DNA from: Hydrogenophaga intermedia
GTDB taxonomy: Bacteria > Pseudomonadota > Gammaproteobacteria > Burkholderiales > Burkholderiaceae_C
Assembly: GCF_000723405.1 (NCBI RefSeq)
Contig: NZ_CCAE010000011.1
Location: 1-64,000, forward strand
Direction: 5' to 3'
DNA: 64,000 bases
The notes under the pieces are model-generated. The model saw nothing but the letters and a program-made list of their open reading frames with translations, had not been told where the DNA came from and did not search any database. This document shows, piece by piece, positions 46,234 to 54,664 of the stretch (positions are counted from its first letter, which is position 1; the number at the start of each line of letters is the position of its first letter). The position numbers were made by a program, and so were the translations under genes.

Positions 46234-46985
46234 GCCGCCACCTCCTCGCCCAGGTAGGCCTCGCGCACGCCCCGGTGCTGGCGGATCTCGTCCGGCGTGC
46301 CGGTGGCGATGACCTCGCCATACACCAGCACGCTGATGCGGTCGGCCAGCTTGAACACCACGTCCATGTCGTGCTCCACGATCAGCAGCGCACGGCCGGC
46401 GGTGACCTCGCGGATCAGATTCAAGGTGTACTCCGTCTCTTCGCTCGACATGCCCGCCATGGGCTCGTCGAGCAGGATGAGCCGGGGATCGGAGGCCACG
46501 GTCATCGCGATCTCCAGCGAGCGCTGCTCGGAGTAGCTGAGTTCACCGGCCAGGCCGGTGGCGCGCGTGTGCAGGCGCACCTGTTCGAGCAGCCGATCCG
46601 TGGCTTCGCGCAGGCCGGGCAAACGCTCGACGCGGCGCCAGAACGCCGTGGGCTGCGGCTGCTGGCGCATCACCGCCAGGCGCACGTTCTCGAACACCGT
46701 CAGCCTGGGGAAGATGTTGGTGATCTGGAACGAGCGCGCCAGGCCCAGGCGGTTCACGCGCTGGGGCGACCAGCCGGTGATGTCGCGCCCCTGGAAGGCC
46801 ACCGTGCCCGAGCTGGCGGCCAGGTTGCCCGAGATCAGGTGAAACAGCGTGGACTTGCCGGCGCCGTTGGGGCCGATGAGGGCGCGGCGCTCGCCCGGCG
46901 CCACCTCGAGGTCGACGCCGCGAATGATCTGCGTGTCGCCAAACGACTTGCACAGCGCCTTGAGTTGCAGGATGGGCTCGGTCAT
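46230..46985 (-). CDS. livG: Liv-type ABC ATPase, LivG family (operon 2)
   Basis: A 251-residue ATPase with canonical Walker A (GPNGAGKST), LivG motif RSFQITNIFPRLTVFENVRLAV, signature-like LSYSEQRSLEI, LILLDEPMAGMS and VEHDMDVVF. ATG 46985 overlaps the livM stop as ATGA; longer in-frame starts lie inside livM. Confidence 0.94.
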   Translation of the reverse strand: MTEPILQLKALCKSFGDTQIIRGVDLEVAPGERRALIGPNGAGKSTLFHLISGNLAASSGTVAFQGRDITGWSPQRVNRLGLARSFQITNIFPRLTVFENVRLAVMRQQPQPTAFWRRVERLPGLREATDRLLEQVRLHTRATGLAGELSYSEQRSLEIAMTVASDPRLILLDEPMAGMSSEETEYTLNLIREVTAGRALLIVEHDMDVVFKLADRISVLVYGEVIATGTPDEIRQHRGVREAYLGEEVAA

Positions 46986-48208
46986 GCGGCGTCTTCCGGG
47001 GTGCGCAGGCGTTTGTGCGCGAAAGCCAGCAGGCCGCCGCCCAGGGCCATCAGGCCCAGCGGCCAGGCCCAGGTGGCCACGCTGGTCACGTCCCAGGTGG
47101 CATCGAGCAGGTTCACGGGCGGCCAGCCCTGCGCCTGGGCGGCCAGGGTGCGGTAGTCCTGCGAGCACAGACGCTGCAGCAGCTCGACCAGGAACACCGC
47201 GCCAGCGGCCAGCAGCAGGGCCGCCAGCAGCCAGGCCAGCAGCAGGGGCAGGGCCCGCGCGGCGCCCAGGCGCCGCACGCGCGACACCGCCAGGCCACCC
47301 AGGCCGACCAGGCCTTGCGGCATGAACATCATCACCAGCACGAACAGCACGCCCTGGTAGAGCAGCCAGGCCTGGGTGGTGTCGGACACGGCATAGCCGA
47401 AGAAGCTCATGAGCGCGGCACCCAGCGCGGGCCCCAGGAACACGCCGACGCCACCGATGTAGCTGTTGAGCACCACGCTGGCCGAGACGGCGGGGTCGAA
47501 CACCACGTAGTTGGCCGCCTCGTTGGCGAGCACCTGCAGCGCGCCCGCCAGGCCCGAGAAGAGGCCGGAGATGGCGAAGGCCGACACGCTGAGGCGGTGC
47601 ACGTCGTAGCCCAGGAATCGCAGGCGGTGGCTGTTCTCGCGCAGGCCCAGCGTCAGGCGCCCGGCCGGCGTGCGCGTGTGGAAGTGCAGCAGCAGCAGCG
47701 AGATCAGCACCCAGACCAGCGTTAGGTAGTACACCTGCGTGGTCGAGCCGAAATTCAGGCCCCAGGCCGGCATGCGCATGGTGGAGATGCCCGATTCACC
47801 ACCGAACAGGCCCTTGAGCTGCGGTGCCAGCGAGTGCAGCAACTCCGCGATGGCCAGGGTGATCATGGCGAAGGCCGTGCCGCTGCGCTGGGTGGCGAAC
47901 CAGCCCGCCACCACGCCGAAGGCCAGGCCCGCACCGGCGCCCACCAACGGCATCAGCGGCGTGGGCAACAGCCCGGTGCCGCCCAGGGCGTTCATGCCGT
48001 GGACGGTGGCAAACGCGCCCACGCCGAAATACGCCGCATGCCCGAAGGAGAGCATGCCGGCGCGACCCGCCAGCAGACCGTAGGCGCTGGCGAACAGGGC
48101 AGCGATCAGCATCTGCACGGCGGCGTTGAGCAACCCCGCCGACAGCAGGAACGGCAACACCGCGAGCAGGGCCACGCCGCCCGACAGGAGGGAGAGGGAG
48201 GTGCGCAT
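46982..48208 (-). CDS. livM: Liv-type ABC permease, LivM family (operon 2)
   Basis: A 408-residue permease with about 9 membrane segments, showing GLLAGRAGMLSFGHAAYFGVGAFATVHG, FAMITLAIAELLHSLAPQLKGLFGGESGISTMRMP, RTPAGRLTLGLRENSHRLRFLGYDVHRLSVSAFAISGLFSGLAGALQ and a long C-terminal extension. Its stop overlaps livG. Confidence 0.92.
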   Translation of the reverse strand: MRTSLSLLSGGVALLAVLPFLLSAGLLNAAVQMLIAALFASAYGLLAGRAGMLSFGHAAYFGVGAFATVHGMNALGGTGLLPTPLMPLVGAGAGLAFGVVAGWFATQRSGTAFAMITLAIAELLHSLAPQLKGLFGGESGISTMRMPAWGLNFGSTTQVYYLTLVWVLISLLLLHFHTRTPAGRLTLGLRENSHRLRFLGYDVHRLSVSAFAISGLFSGLAGALQVLANEAANYVVFDPAVSASVVLNSYIGGVGVFLGPALGAALMSFFGYAVSDTTQAWLLYQGVLFVLVMMFMPQGLVGLGGLAVSRVRRLGAARALPLLLAWLLAALLLAAGAVFLVELLQRLCSQDYRTLAAQAQGWPPVNLLDATWDVTSVATWAWPLGLMALGGGLLAFAHKRLRTPEDAA

Positions 48209-48216
48209 GGGAAGAA

Positions 48217-49158
48217 TCAGCTCTTGTCGCCCAGCAGGCCCTGGGGCCGCAACAGCAGGACGAGCAACATCAGGGCGAATGGCAGCGTGGACGCCAGACT
48301 GGACAGCTTGAGCGTGAGCAGGCCGCCCACGCCTTCGGCCCAGGCCCGCGCGCCCAACAGGCCCAGCAGGTCGGCCAGGCTGTGGTCGATGCCCACCGCC
48401 AGCGAGGTGAGCAGGCCGATCAGCAGGGACGCCAGCATGGCCCCCGCCAGCGAACCCAGGCCGCCGACCACCACCACCACGAAGACCATCACGCCGATCT
48501 CCAGCGCCATGTTCGGGCTCGTGGTGTAGAAGGCGCCGGCAATGGCGCCGGCCAGCCCCGCCAGCGCCGCGCCGACGCCGAACACGCCCATGAACACGAA
48601 CTGCACGTTGTGGCCCAGGGCCTCCACCATGCGCGGCCGGTAGATGGCCGAGCGCACGATGATGCCGACGCGGGTGCGCGTGAGCAGCAGGTAGAGCAGC
48701 GCGAACATCGCCAGGGCCACGCCCCCCATCAGCAGGCGGTACAGGGGGTACTGCTGCCCGCCGAGCGAGAAGGCCGAACCGTCGAGTGCCGCGGGCACCT
48801 GGTAGTTCACCGGAAAGTTGCCGAACAGCAGCTTGATCGACTCGGCCACGATGAACGACAGCCCGAAGGTGAGCAGCAGTTCGTGCGCGTGGCCATGGTG
48901 GTGGACACGCCGCAGGAAGAAGCGCTCCACCACCGCGCCCACGCCGCCGGCCAGCAACATGGCCACCACGACCGCCGCGCCGAAGCCCAGCACGCCCTGC
49001 AGCGTGTAGGCGAAGTAGGCGCCGAGCATGTAGAACGATGCGTGGGCGAAGTTCAGCACCCCCATCATTCCGAACACCAGCGTCAGCCCCGCCGACACCA
49101 TGAACAGCAGCAGACCGTAGATGACGCCGTTGAGCAGCGAGAACAGCAGGGTGTCCAT
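48217..49158 (-). CDS. livH: Liv-type ABC permease, LivH family (operon 2)
   Basis: A 313-residue permease with about 8 segments: LLNGVIYGLLLFMVSAGLTLVFGMMGVLNFAHASFYMLGAYFAY, TRTRVGIIVRSAIYRPRMVEALGHNVQFVFMGVFGVGAALAGLAGAIAG, VVVVGGLGSLAGAMLASLLIG. It begins 3 bases after the receptor stop; unlike operon 1, no attenuator hairpin separates them. Confidence 0.93.
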   Translation of the reverse strand: MDTLLFSLLNGVIYGLLLFMVSAGLTLVFGMMGVLNFAHASFYMLGAYFAYTLQGVLGFGAAVVVAMLLAGGVGAVVERFFLRRVHHHGHAHELLLTFGLSFIVAESIKLLFGNFPVNYQVPAALDGSAFSLGGQQYPLYRLLMGGVALAMFALLYLLLTRTRVGIIVRSAIYRPRMVEALGHNVQFVFMGVFGVGAALAGLAGAIAGAFYTTSPNMALEIGVMVFVVVVVGGLGSLAGAMLASLLIGLLTSLAVGIDHSLADLLGLLGARAWAEGVGGLLTLKLSSLASTLPFALMLLVLLLRPQGLLGDKS

Positions 49159-49161
49159 GGC

Positions 49162-50397
49162 TCAGGACGGGCGCTGCATCTTGCAGCTGGCCTGCACGGG
49201 CATGGCGGCGTCTTCGGCGCTGAACACCTTCACCGGCTTGAAGCCCATGTCCGTGCCGTCCACCTTGTAGCGGGCGTCCCGGGTCACGGTGGACACCACC
49301 AGCGGCATCAGGATCTGGTGGTCCGCGGCGCGCATGCTGGCCTCGCCCATGGGGGTCTTCACGCGCGCCGTCTCCATCGCGCGGGCGAAGGCGTTCACGT
49401 TGAGCTTGCCGCCCTCGGGCTTGGTGCGCCGCAGGGCATCGGCCACCATGTCCAGGCCGAACGCCGTCTGCGGTTCGACGAACACGGGCGGGCGGCCCAG
49501 CTTGGCCGAGAAGTCGGCCACGAAGCGCTCGCCGTCGGCGCCACCCGCTTCGCCGTTGAAGGCGTGCACGATGAAGTGCCCCAGGGCGGTGTCACCGGCG
49601 TTGCTGATGTTGCCCGGCTGATCCAGGAAGACCGTGCCGAACGTGGCCTTGAGGCCGGCGCCCTTGGCCGCTTTCATCATCAGCAGCAGGTCGTTGGACC
49701 AGTTGCCGGTGAGCACGGTCTCGGCACCGGAGCTGCCGATCTTGGCGATGTAGGGCGCGAAGTCCTGGATCTTGTTGGTGTCGTGCAGGGTCTTCTCCAC
49801 CACCTGGTAGCCGCCCGCCGTCGCGTTGTCGACGATGGCGGCCTCCATGTCCTGGCCCCAGGAGTAGTTCTGGTTGATGGAATAGACCTTCTTGCCCAGT
49901 GCGTTGGCCTCCTTCATGCCTTTGACCAGCACCTTGGTGCGCACCTGCGCGTTGGGCGCCACGCGGAAGTGGTGGAAGTTGCACTTTTCACCCGTCAGCT
50001 CCAGGGCCTCGGCGCCGACGTTGATGTAGACGATTTCCTTGCCCGGGTTGCGCAGGTTGTGCTTGCGCACGTCTTCGGTGATCTGCCCGCCGATGGCCGA
50101 CGACGCCCCCTGCACGACGATCTGCACGCCGTCGGCGATGGCGGCCTTGAGCTTGTCGGACGCGCCGGCGGGCCCGCCCTGGTTGTCGTACTCGACCAGT
50201 TGCACCGGCTGGCCGTTCCAGCCGCCGGCCGCGTTCATCTTGTCGATAGCGAAGCGCACGCCGGCGCGGAAGGTCTGACCCGTGGAGGCTTGCGGGCCCG
50301 AGAGGGTTTCCAGCAGGCCGATCTTGACCGCGTCGGCGTGCGCGGCCGAGGCGATCAGCAGGGCCGCGGGGAGGGCGGCGAGGCGAAATGAACTCAT
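49162..50397 (-). CDS. Liv-type ABC transporter substrate-binding protein (operon 2)
   Basis: A 411-residue periplasmic receptor. The signal peptide ends near residue 21 (ASAAHA), then VKIGLLETLSGPQASTGQTFRAGVRFAIDKMNAAGGWNGQPVQLVEYDNQGGPAGASDKLKAAI. The central SINQNYSWGQDMEAAI resembles the operon 1 receptor (LLNQNYSHGHQVV), indicating a shared subfamily. GGAG precedes the ATG. The ligand is expected to be the organic acid handled by the adjacent BKACE pathway. Confidence 0.9.
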   Translation of the reverse strand: MSSFRLAALPAALLIASAAHADAVKIGLLETLSGPQASTGQTFRAGVRFAIDKMNAAGGWNGQPVQLVEYDNQGGPAGASDKLKAAIADGVQIVVQGASSAIGGQITEDVRKHNLRNPGKEIVYINVGAEALELTGEKCNFHHFRVAPNAQVRTKVLVKGMKEANALGKKVYSINQNYSWGQDMEAAIVDNATAGGYQVVEKTLHDTNKIQDFAPYIAKIGSSGAETVLTGNWSNDLLLMMKAAKGAGLKATFGTVFLDQPGNISNAGDTALGHFIVHAFNGEAGGADGERFVADFSAKLGRPPVFVEPQTAFGLDMVADALRRTKPEGGKLNVNAFARAMETARVKTPMGEASMRAADHQILMPLVVSTVTRDARYKVDGTDMGFKPVKVFSAEDAAMPVQASCKMQRPS

Positions 50398-50424
50398 GGT
50401 TTGTCTCCTGTTGTGGATGGGGGG

Positions 50425-51216
50425 TCAGAGGTACTCGACGTTGCCGTCCACGCTGATCACCTGACCGGTCAGGTTGCGCGCGCCCGGCGAACTCAGGAAC
50501 AGCGCCGTAGCCGCGACGTCGTCGGCGGTGACCATGCGGCGCAGGGAAATCTTGTCCAGGTACTGCTGGCGCATCGCTTGCGGGCTGATGTCCAGCGCGC
50601 TGGCGCGTGCCGCGATGACGCCGTCCATGCGGGCGCCCTCGACCACGCCGGGCAGGATGGCGTTGACTCGCACGCCCTGAGGTCCGAGCTCGATGGCCAA
50701 CGAACGGGTCATGCCCACGATGGCCCACTTGCTGGCGGCGTAGGGCGTGCGGTAGGCATAGCCGAGGCGGCCCGCGACCGAGCCCATGGCGATGAGGCTC
50801 GGGTTTGCGCCCGAGGCCTTGAGCAAGGGCACCGCGCGGCGGGCGAAATGGAACTGGCTGTCCAGGTTGACGGCCAGCGTGCGCTCCCAGGCCGCGGCGT
50901 CGATGTCCTCGATGGCGGCGGTGGGGCCGGCAATGCCGGCGTTGTTGACCAGGACGTCCAGGCCGCCCAGGTGGTGGCGCACGCCCTCGAACACGGCGTC
51001 CACATCGGATGGGACCGAGGCATCGGCCGGCGTGCCGGTGAGGCCCGGGCTCTCGGTGAGCAGCCGGTCCAGGGCCAAGCGGTCGATGTCGCAGACGTGC
51101 ACCTGAGCGCCCGCGGCATGGAAAGCGCGTGCGATGGCGGCGCCGATGCCACCGGCCCCGGCAGTGATCAGCACGCGAAGGCCGGGGGCAGGGCGGAGGG
51201 ATTCGTGGAGGGCCAT
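50425..51216 (-). CDS. Short-chain dehydrogenase/reductase, first gene of the BKACE operon
   Basis: A 263-residue SDR: LRVLITAGAGGIGAAIARAFHAAGAQVHVCDID (cofactor loop), VNNAGIAGP, MGSVAGRLGYAYRTPYAASKWAIVGMTRSLAIELGPQGVRVNAILPG and the C-terminal LTGQVISVDGNVEYL. Catalytic S, Y and K are present. ATG 51216 is taken as start because an upstream extension would enter the regulatory inverted repeats. It probably oxidises a hydroxy acid feeding the pathway. Confidence 0.88.
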   Translation of the reverse strand: MALHESLRPAPGLRVLITAGAGGIGAAIARAFHAAGAQVHVCDIDRLALDRLLTESPGLTGTPADASVPSDVDAVFEGVRHHLGGLDVLVNNAGIAGPTAAIEDIDAAAWERTLAVNLDSQFHFARRAVPLLKASGANPSLIAMGSVAGRLGYAYRTPYAASKWAIVGMTRSLAIELGPQGVRVNAILPGVVEGARMDGVIAARASALDISPQAMRQQYLDKISLRRMVTADDVAATALFLSSPGARNLTGQVISVDGNVEYL

Positions 51217-51283
51217 GGGTCGGTCGGTGTGCAAGCTGCGGGCAGTGTCTGCAATGCATCCGTCACGAGCCATGTTCTTTGCG

Positions 51284-51320
51284 CACACAAATACAGGCTT
51301 GTTTGTGTGACGACCTCACA
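51284..51320. promoter_or_regulatory. Overlapping inverted repeats between PucR-type regulator and BKACE operon
   Basis: An 8-base repeat CACACAAA (51284-51291) and TTTGTGTG (51302-51309) with a 10-base spacer overlaps a second one, TGTGA-CGACC-TCACA (51306-51320), similar to but one base shorter in spacer than a CRP site. Together they are the probable operator of the regulator and/or a catabolite-control site. Confidence 0.55.
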
Positions 51321-51382
51321 TAAGGCACCCCCTTTCGGGTCGGCGGGCTCTGGTACCCTTGCCGCCCAACGCAGGAGGCGCC

Positions 51383-53320
51383 TTGGACATCCCCCCCTCG
51401 ATCGCGCAGACCTTGATTGAGTTGCTGCACCGCGCCGCGCCCGCCGAGGACTTCGCCCAACAGTTGGCCCAGGTCGAGGCCTTGCCGGCCGGTCAGGCCG
51501 ACAAGGCCAGCCTGGTGGAGACGGTGCGCATGGCCATGGCCGTGCACAACCGCATCGAGGTGCTTCAGCAACGCGAGCAGGGCATGGTGGCCCTGATGGA
51601 GTCGGCCCAGGACCTCTCCGAGCAACTCGAACAAGGCAAGTTGCTCGATGCCATGGTGGCCAGGACGCGGCGCCTGCTGGGTGCGGACATGGCCTGGCTC
51701 TCCGAGCTGGACGAGGCGCGTGGCGTGTTCCAGGCGCTGGCCGCCGAAGGCGGGCTGACGCGCAATTCGGTCGCCATGAACATCCGCAGCGACCGGGGCG
51801 TGGCCAGCGTGGTGATGGCCACCCGCATGCCTTTCACCACACCCGACTACCTGCACGACACGCGCTTCAGCCACGACCCCCGCTTCGACGACATCTTCCG
51901 CGCCGAGGGCATCTGCGCCCTGGTGGGCGTGCCGCTGATCTGGCAGGACGAGGTGATCGGCCTGCTGTTCGCGGCGGACCGCTACCCGCGGGTCCACACC
52001 ACGCAGAACATCGCGATCCTGCGCGCGCTGGCCGCCCACGGCGCGCTGGCCCTGAAGAACGCGCGCGACTTCAAGCGCGTCAACCTGGCGCTGGACAAGG
52101 CGGACGAGGCCCGGTCCGAACTGGAGCGCCACATCCGGGGCGTGCAGGCCGCCGCCGACGCGCACGAGGAGATCACCCTGCTGCTGGCCCGGGGCGCCTC
52201 GCTGGCGACGCTGTGTCAGGCGGTGGCGGGCCTGTTGGGTGGCGGCCTGCTGGTGCTGGACGAGCTCAACCAGGTCATCAGCCAGGGCGTGGCCGAGGGT
52301 TACGCGGGCACGGGCGCGCAACGCTACCAGCCCCATGGCGAACACAGCGCCGACCTGGCCCGGGCCCTTCGTCAGGCGCGCCTGTCCGGGCGCTCGGCCC
52401 AGGCCTATGAAGCCGACGGGGAAATCTGCCGCGTCATGCCGGTGATCGGGGGCGACGACGCGCTGGGCGCCATCGTCCTGTTTCACCAGAAGCCACTGGA
52501 AGAGGTGGCCGAGCGCACGTTCGAGCGCAGCTCCAGCGTGATCGGGATCGTGCTGCTGTCGCAGGAGCGCCAGGAGGCCAGCAGCCACCGCGACATGTCG
52601 GCCCTGATGCGCGCCCTGGTGTCGCCGCGGCAGGACGAGCTGGCCCTGCTGGGCGACGGGGCCGAGCGCTTCGGTCTGGACCTCACGCAGCCCCTGTCCC
52701 TGATGATGGTCGAGCTCAATGGGCCGAGCGCCGGCTTCGTGTCCCGGCGCCTGCTGCAGATCCCCGGGGTGAAACCCTGCCTCATCGACGACATCGACGG
52801 CATCGTGGCCGTCGTGTGCAGCACCCTTCGCGCCCAGGAGGTGCGCCAGGCCCTGGCGCTGTGGATGCGCCGGGAAGTGGGCAAGGCCTACCGCGGCGTG
52901 CTGTCGCGGCCCATGAGCTCACCGGCCGAGTTGCCCGCGGTGTTTGCGACGATCAAACGGTCGATGGGCATCCTGCGCCGCCTGGGGCTGCAGGAACAGC
53001 TCATCGGCCAGAACGAGCTGGCGCTGTACTCCACGCTGTTCGAGACCCACGACGCCAGCAGCCTGGAGCAGTTCCTCGATGCCAGCATCGGCCCCTTGAT
53101 CCAGCACGACCGCAAGCGCCAGACGGCCCTCACCGCCACCTTGCTGTGCTTCTTCGACTGCAACCAGAACGCCAGGACCACGGCGCAGCGGCTGAACATC
53201 CACGTCAACACGGTGCGCCAGCGCCTGAGCACCATCGAGGGGCTGCTGGGCCACCTGGGCCAGGCCTCGCGGGCGCTCGAGGTTCACGTGGCGCTGCGGC
53301 TATGGAGCCTGCGCGCCTGA
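51383..53320 (+). CDS. GAF-domain regulator with PucR-type C-terminal helix-turn-helix
   Basis: A 645-residue regulator. Residues about 85-230 form a GAF domain (DLSEQLEQGKLLDAMVARTRRLLGADMAWLSELDEARGVFQALAAEGG...ICALVGVPLIWQDEVIGLLFAADRYPR), then a coiled-coil linker, a middle sensory region (residues 280-400) and the PucR/CdaR helix-turn-helix at the C-terminus (FFDCNQNARTTAQRLNIHVNTVRQRLSTIEGLLG). TTG 51383 follows AGGAGG and is preferred to an upstream TTG at 51359. Divergent from the BKACE operon, it probably activates it in response to the substrate or its CoA ester. Confidence 0.85.
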   Translation: MDIPPSIAQTLIELLHRAAPAEDFAQQLAQVEALPAGQADKASLVETVRMAMAVHNRIEVLQQREQGMVALMESAQDLSEQLEQGKLLDAMVARTRRLLGADMAWLSELDEARGVFQALAAEGGLTRNSVAMNIRSDRGVASVVMATRMPFTTPDYLHDTRFSHDPRFDDIFRAEGICALVGVPLIWQDEVIGLLFAADRYPRVHTTQNIAILRALAAHGALALKNARDFKRVNLALDKADEARSELERHIRGVQAAADAHEEITLLLARGASLATLCQAVAGLLGGGLLVLDELNQVISQGVAEGYAGTGAQRYQPHGEHSADLARALRQARLSGRSAQAYEADGEICRVMPVIGGDDALGAIVLFHQKPLEEVAERTFERSSSVIGIVLLSQERQEASSHRDMSALMRALVSPRQDELALLGDGAERFGLDLTQPLSLMMVELNGPSAGFVSRRLLQIPGVKPCLIDDIDGIVAVVCSTLRAQEVRQALALWMRREVGKAYRGVLSRPMSSPAELPAVFATIKRSMGILRRLGLQEQLIGQNELALYSTLFETHDASSLEQFLDASIGPLIQHDRKRQTALTATLLCFFDCNQNARTTAQRLNIHVNTVRQRLSTIEGLLGHLGQASRALEVHVALRLWSLRA

Positions 53321-53422
53321 GCGGTCGCGGAGCGCGCCACTGATGTGACACACGCGCGCCGGCCCCGGGGCCACAATGGCCGTTTTCGTCGGTTCAAACA
53401 ACACACACGAGGCAGACAAGAC

Positions 53423-54214
53423 ATGACCCGCACCATCTCCCAACTCTTCGACCTCAAGGGCAAGACCTCCCTCATCACCGGCGGCTCGCGCGGCCTGGGC
53501 CTGCAGATGGCGCACGCGCTGGGCGAGGCCGGCGCGCGCGTGCTGATCAGCTCGCGCAAGCAGGCCGACCTGGAAGAGGCCACGGCCGAACTCAAGGCCG
53601 CCGGCATCGACGCGCAGTGGATCGCCGCCGACGGCCAGAGCGAGGAGGAGTGCCGCCGGCTGGTCGACGAGACGATGAAGCGCCTGGGCAAGATCGACAT
53701 CCTGGTGAACAACGCCGGCGCGGCCTGGGGCGCGGCGGCCGAAGAGCACCCGGTGGACGCCTGGGACAAGGTCATGGACCTCAACGTGCGCAGCTACTTC
53801 ATCCTGAGCCAGGAGGTCGCGCGCCGCAGCATGATCCCGAACAAGGGCGGCAGCATCATCAACACCGCCTCCATCGCCGGCCTGGGTGGCAACCCGCGCG
53901 GCATGAAGACCATCGCCTACAACACCTCCAAGGGTGCGGTCATCAACTTCACGCGCGCGCTCGCGGCCGAGTGGGGCGACCATGGCATCCGCGTCAACGC
54001 CATCTGCCCGGGCTTCTTCCCCAGCAAGATGACACAGGGCACGCTCAAGGCCATGGGCGAGGAGAAGCTCGCCGCGCACGCGCCGCTGGGCCGCCTGGGT
54101 GACGACGAGGACCTGAAAGGCCTGACGCTGCTGTACGCCAGCGACGCCGGCAAGCACATCACCGGCCAGTGGCTGGCCGTGGACGGCGGCGTGTCCATCA
54201 TCACGGGAGGCTGA
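53423..54214 (+). CDS. Short-chain dehydrogenase/reductase (RhlG/gluconate-dehydrogenase-like)
   Basis: A 263-residue SDR: LKGKTSLITGGSRGLGLQMAHALGEAGARVLISSRK, LVNNAGAAWG, NTASIAGLGG, AYNTSKGAVINFTRALAAEWGDHGIRVNAICPGFFPSKM and GQWLAVDGGVS. It is first in a run with a thioesterase, MDR reductase and AidB-like dehydrogenase, starting 102 bases after the PucR-type gene. Substrate unknown. Confidence 0.9.
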   Translation: MTRTISQLFDLKGKTSLITGGSRGLGLQMAHALGEAGARVLISSRKQADLEEATAELKAAGIDAQWIAADGQSEEECRRLVDETMKRLGKIDILVNNAGAAWGAAAEEHPVDAWDKVMDLNVRSYFILSQEVARRSMIPNKGGSIINTASIAGLGGNPRGMKTIAYNTSKGAVINFTRALAAEWGDHGIRVNAICPGFFPSKMTQGTLKAMGEEKLAAHAPLGRLGDDEDLKGLTLLYASDAGKHITGQWLAVDGGVSIITGG

Positions 54215-54218
54215 ACGC

Positions 54219-54647
54219 TTGGAGTTTTCTGTCCGCATTCCCTTCGTCGATCTGCTCGGCTTTCGCCTCACCCGCATGGACGGCGGCGAGGCCGAGATCA
54301 CCTACGAGCCGATCGCCGAGCACCTGAACTCCTTCGATGTGGTGCACGGTGGCGCCAGCATGACCTTGCTGGATGTGGTGATGGCCCACGCCGCGCGATC
54401 GGTGCAGACCGACATGGGCTGCGTCACCATCGAGATGAAGACCAGCTTCATGCGCGCCGCCAAGGGCCCGCTGGTGGCGCGCGGCAAGCTGCTGCACCGC
54501 ACCGCCACCCTGGCCTTCACCGAAGCCAGCGTGTTCGACGCCGCCGGCAAGCTGTGCAGCCACGCCACCGGCACCTTCAAGTTCGTGCCGCGCCTGCCCA
54601 CGGGGCCGGGCGCCGTGAACACCCTCAACCGCATCTCAACCGACTGA
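54219..54647 (+). CDS. PaaI-like hotdog thioesterase
   Basis: A 142-residue hotdog-fold protein: LNSFDVVHGGASMTLLDVVMAHAARSVQTDMGCVTIEMKTSFMRAAKGPLVARGKLLHR. The VHGGASMTLLD motif gives the likely catalytic acid. TTG 54219 is preceded by GGGAGG at 54205-54210 and follows the SDR stop by 4 bases. Unusual TTG start suggests modest expression. Confidence 0.85.
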   Translation: MEFSVRIPFVDLLGFRLTRMDGGEAEITYEPIAEHLNSFDVVHGGASMTLLDVVMAHAARSVQTDMGCVTIEMKTSFMRAAKGPLVARGKLLHRTATLAFTEASVFDAAGKLCSHATGTFKFVPRLPTGPGAVNTLNRISTD

Positions 54648-54664
54648 ACTCCGGGAGACACACC

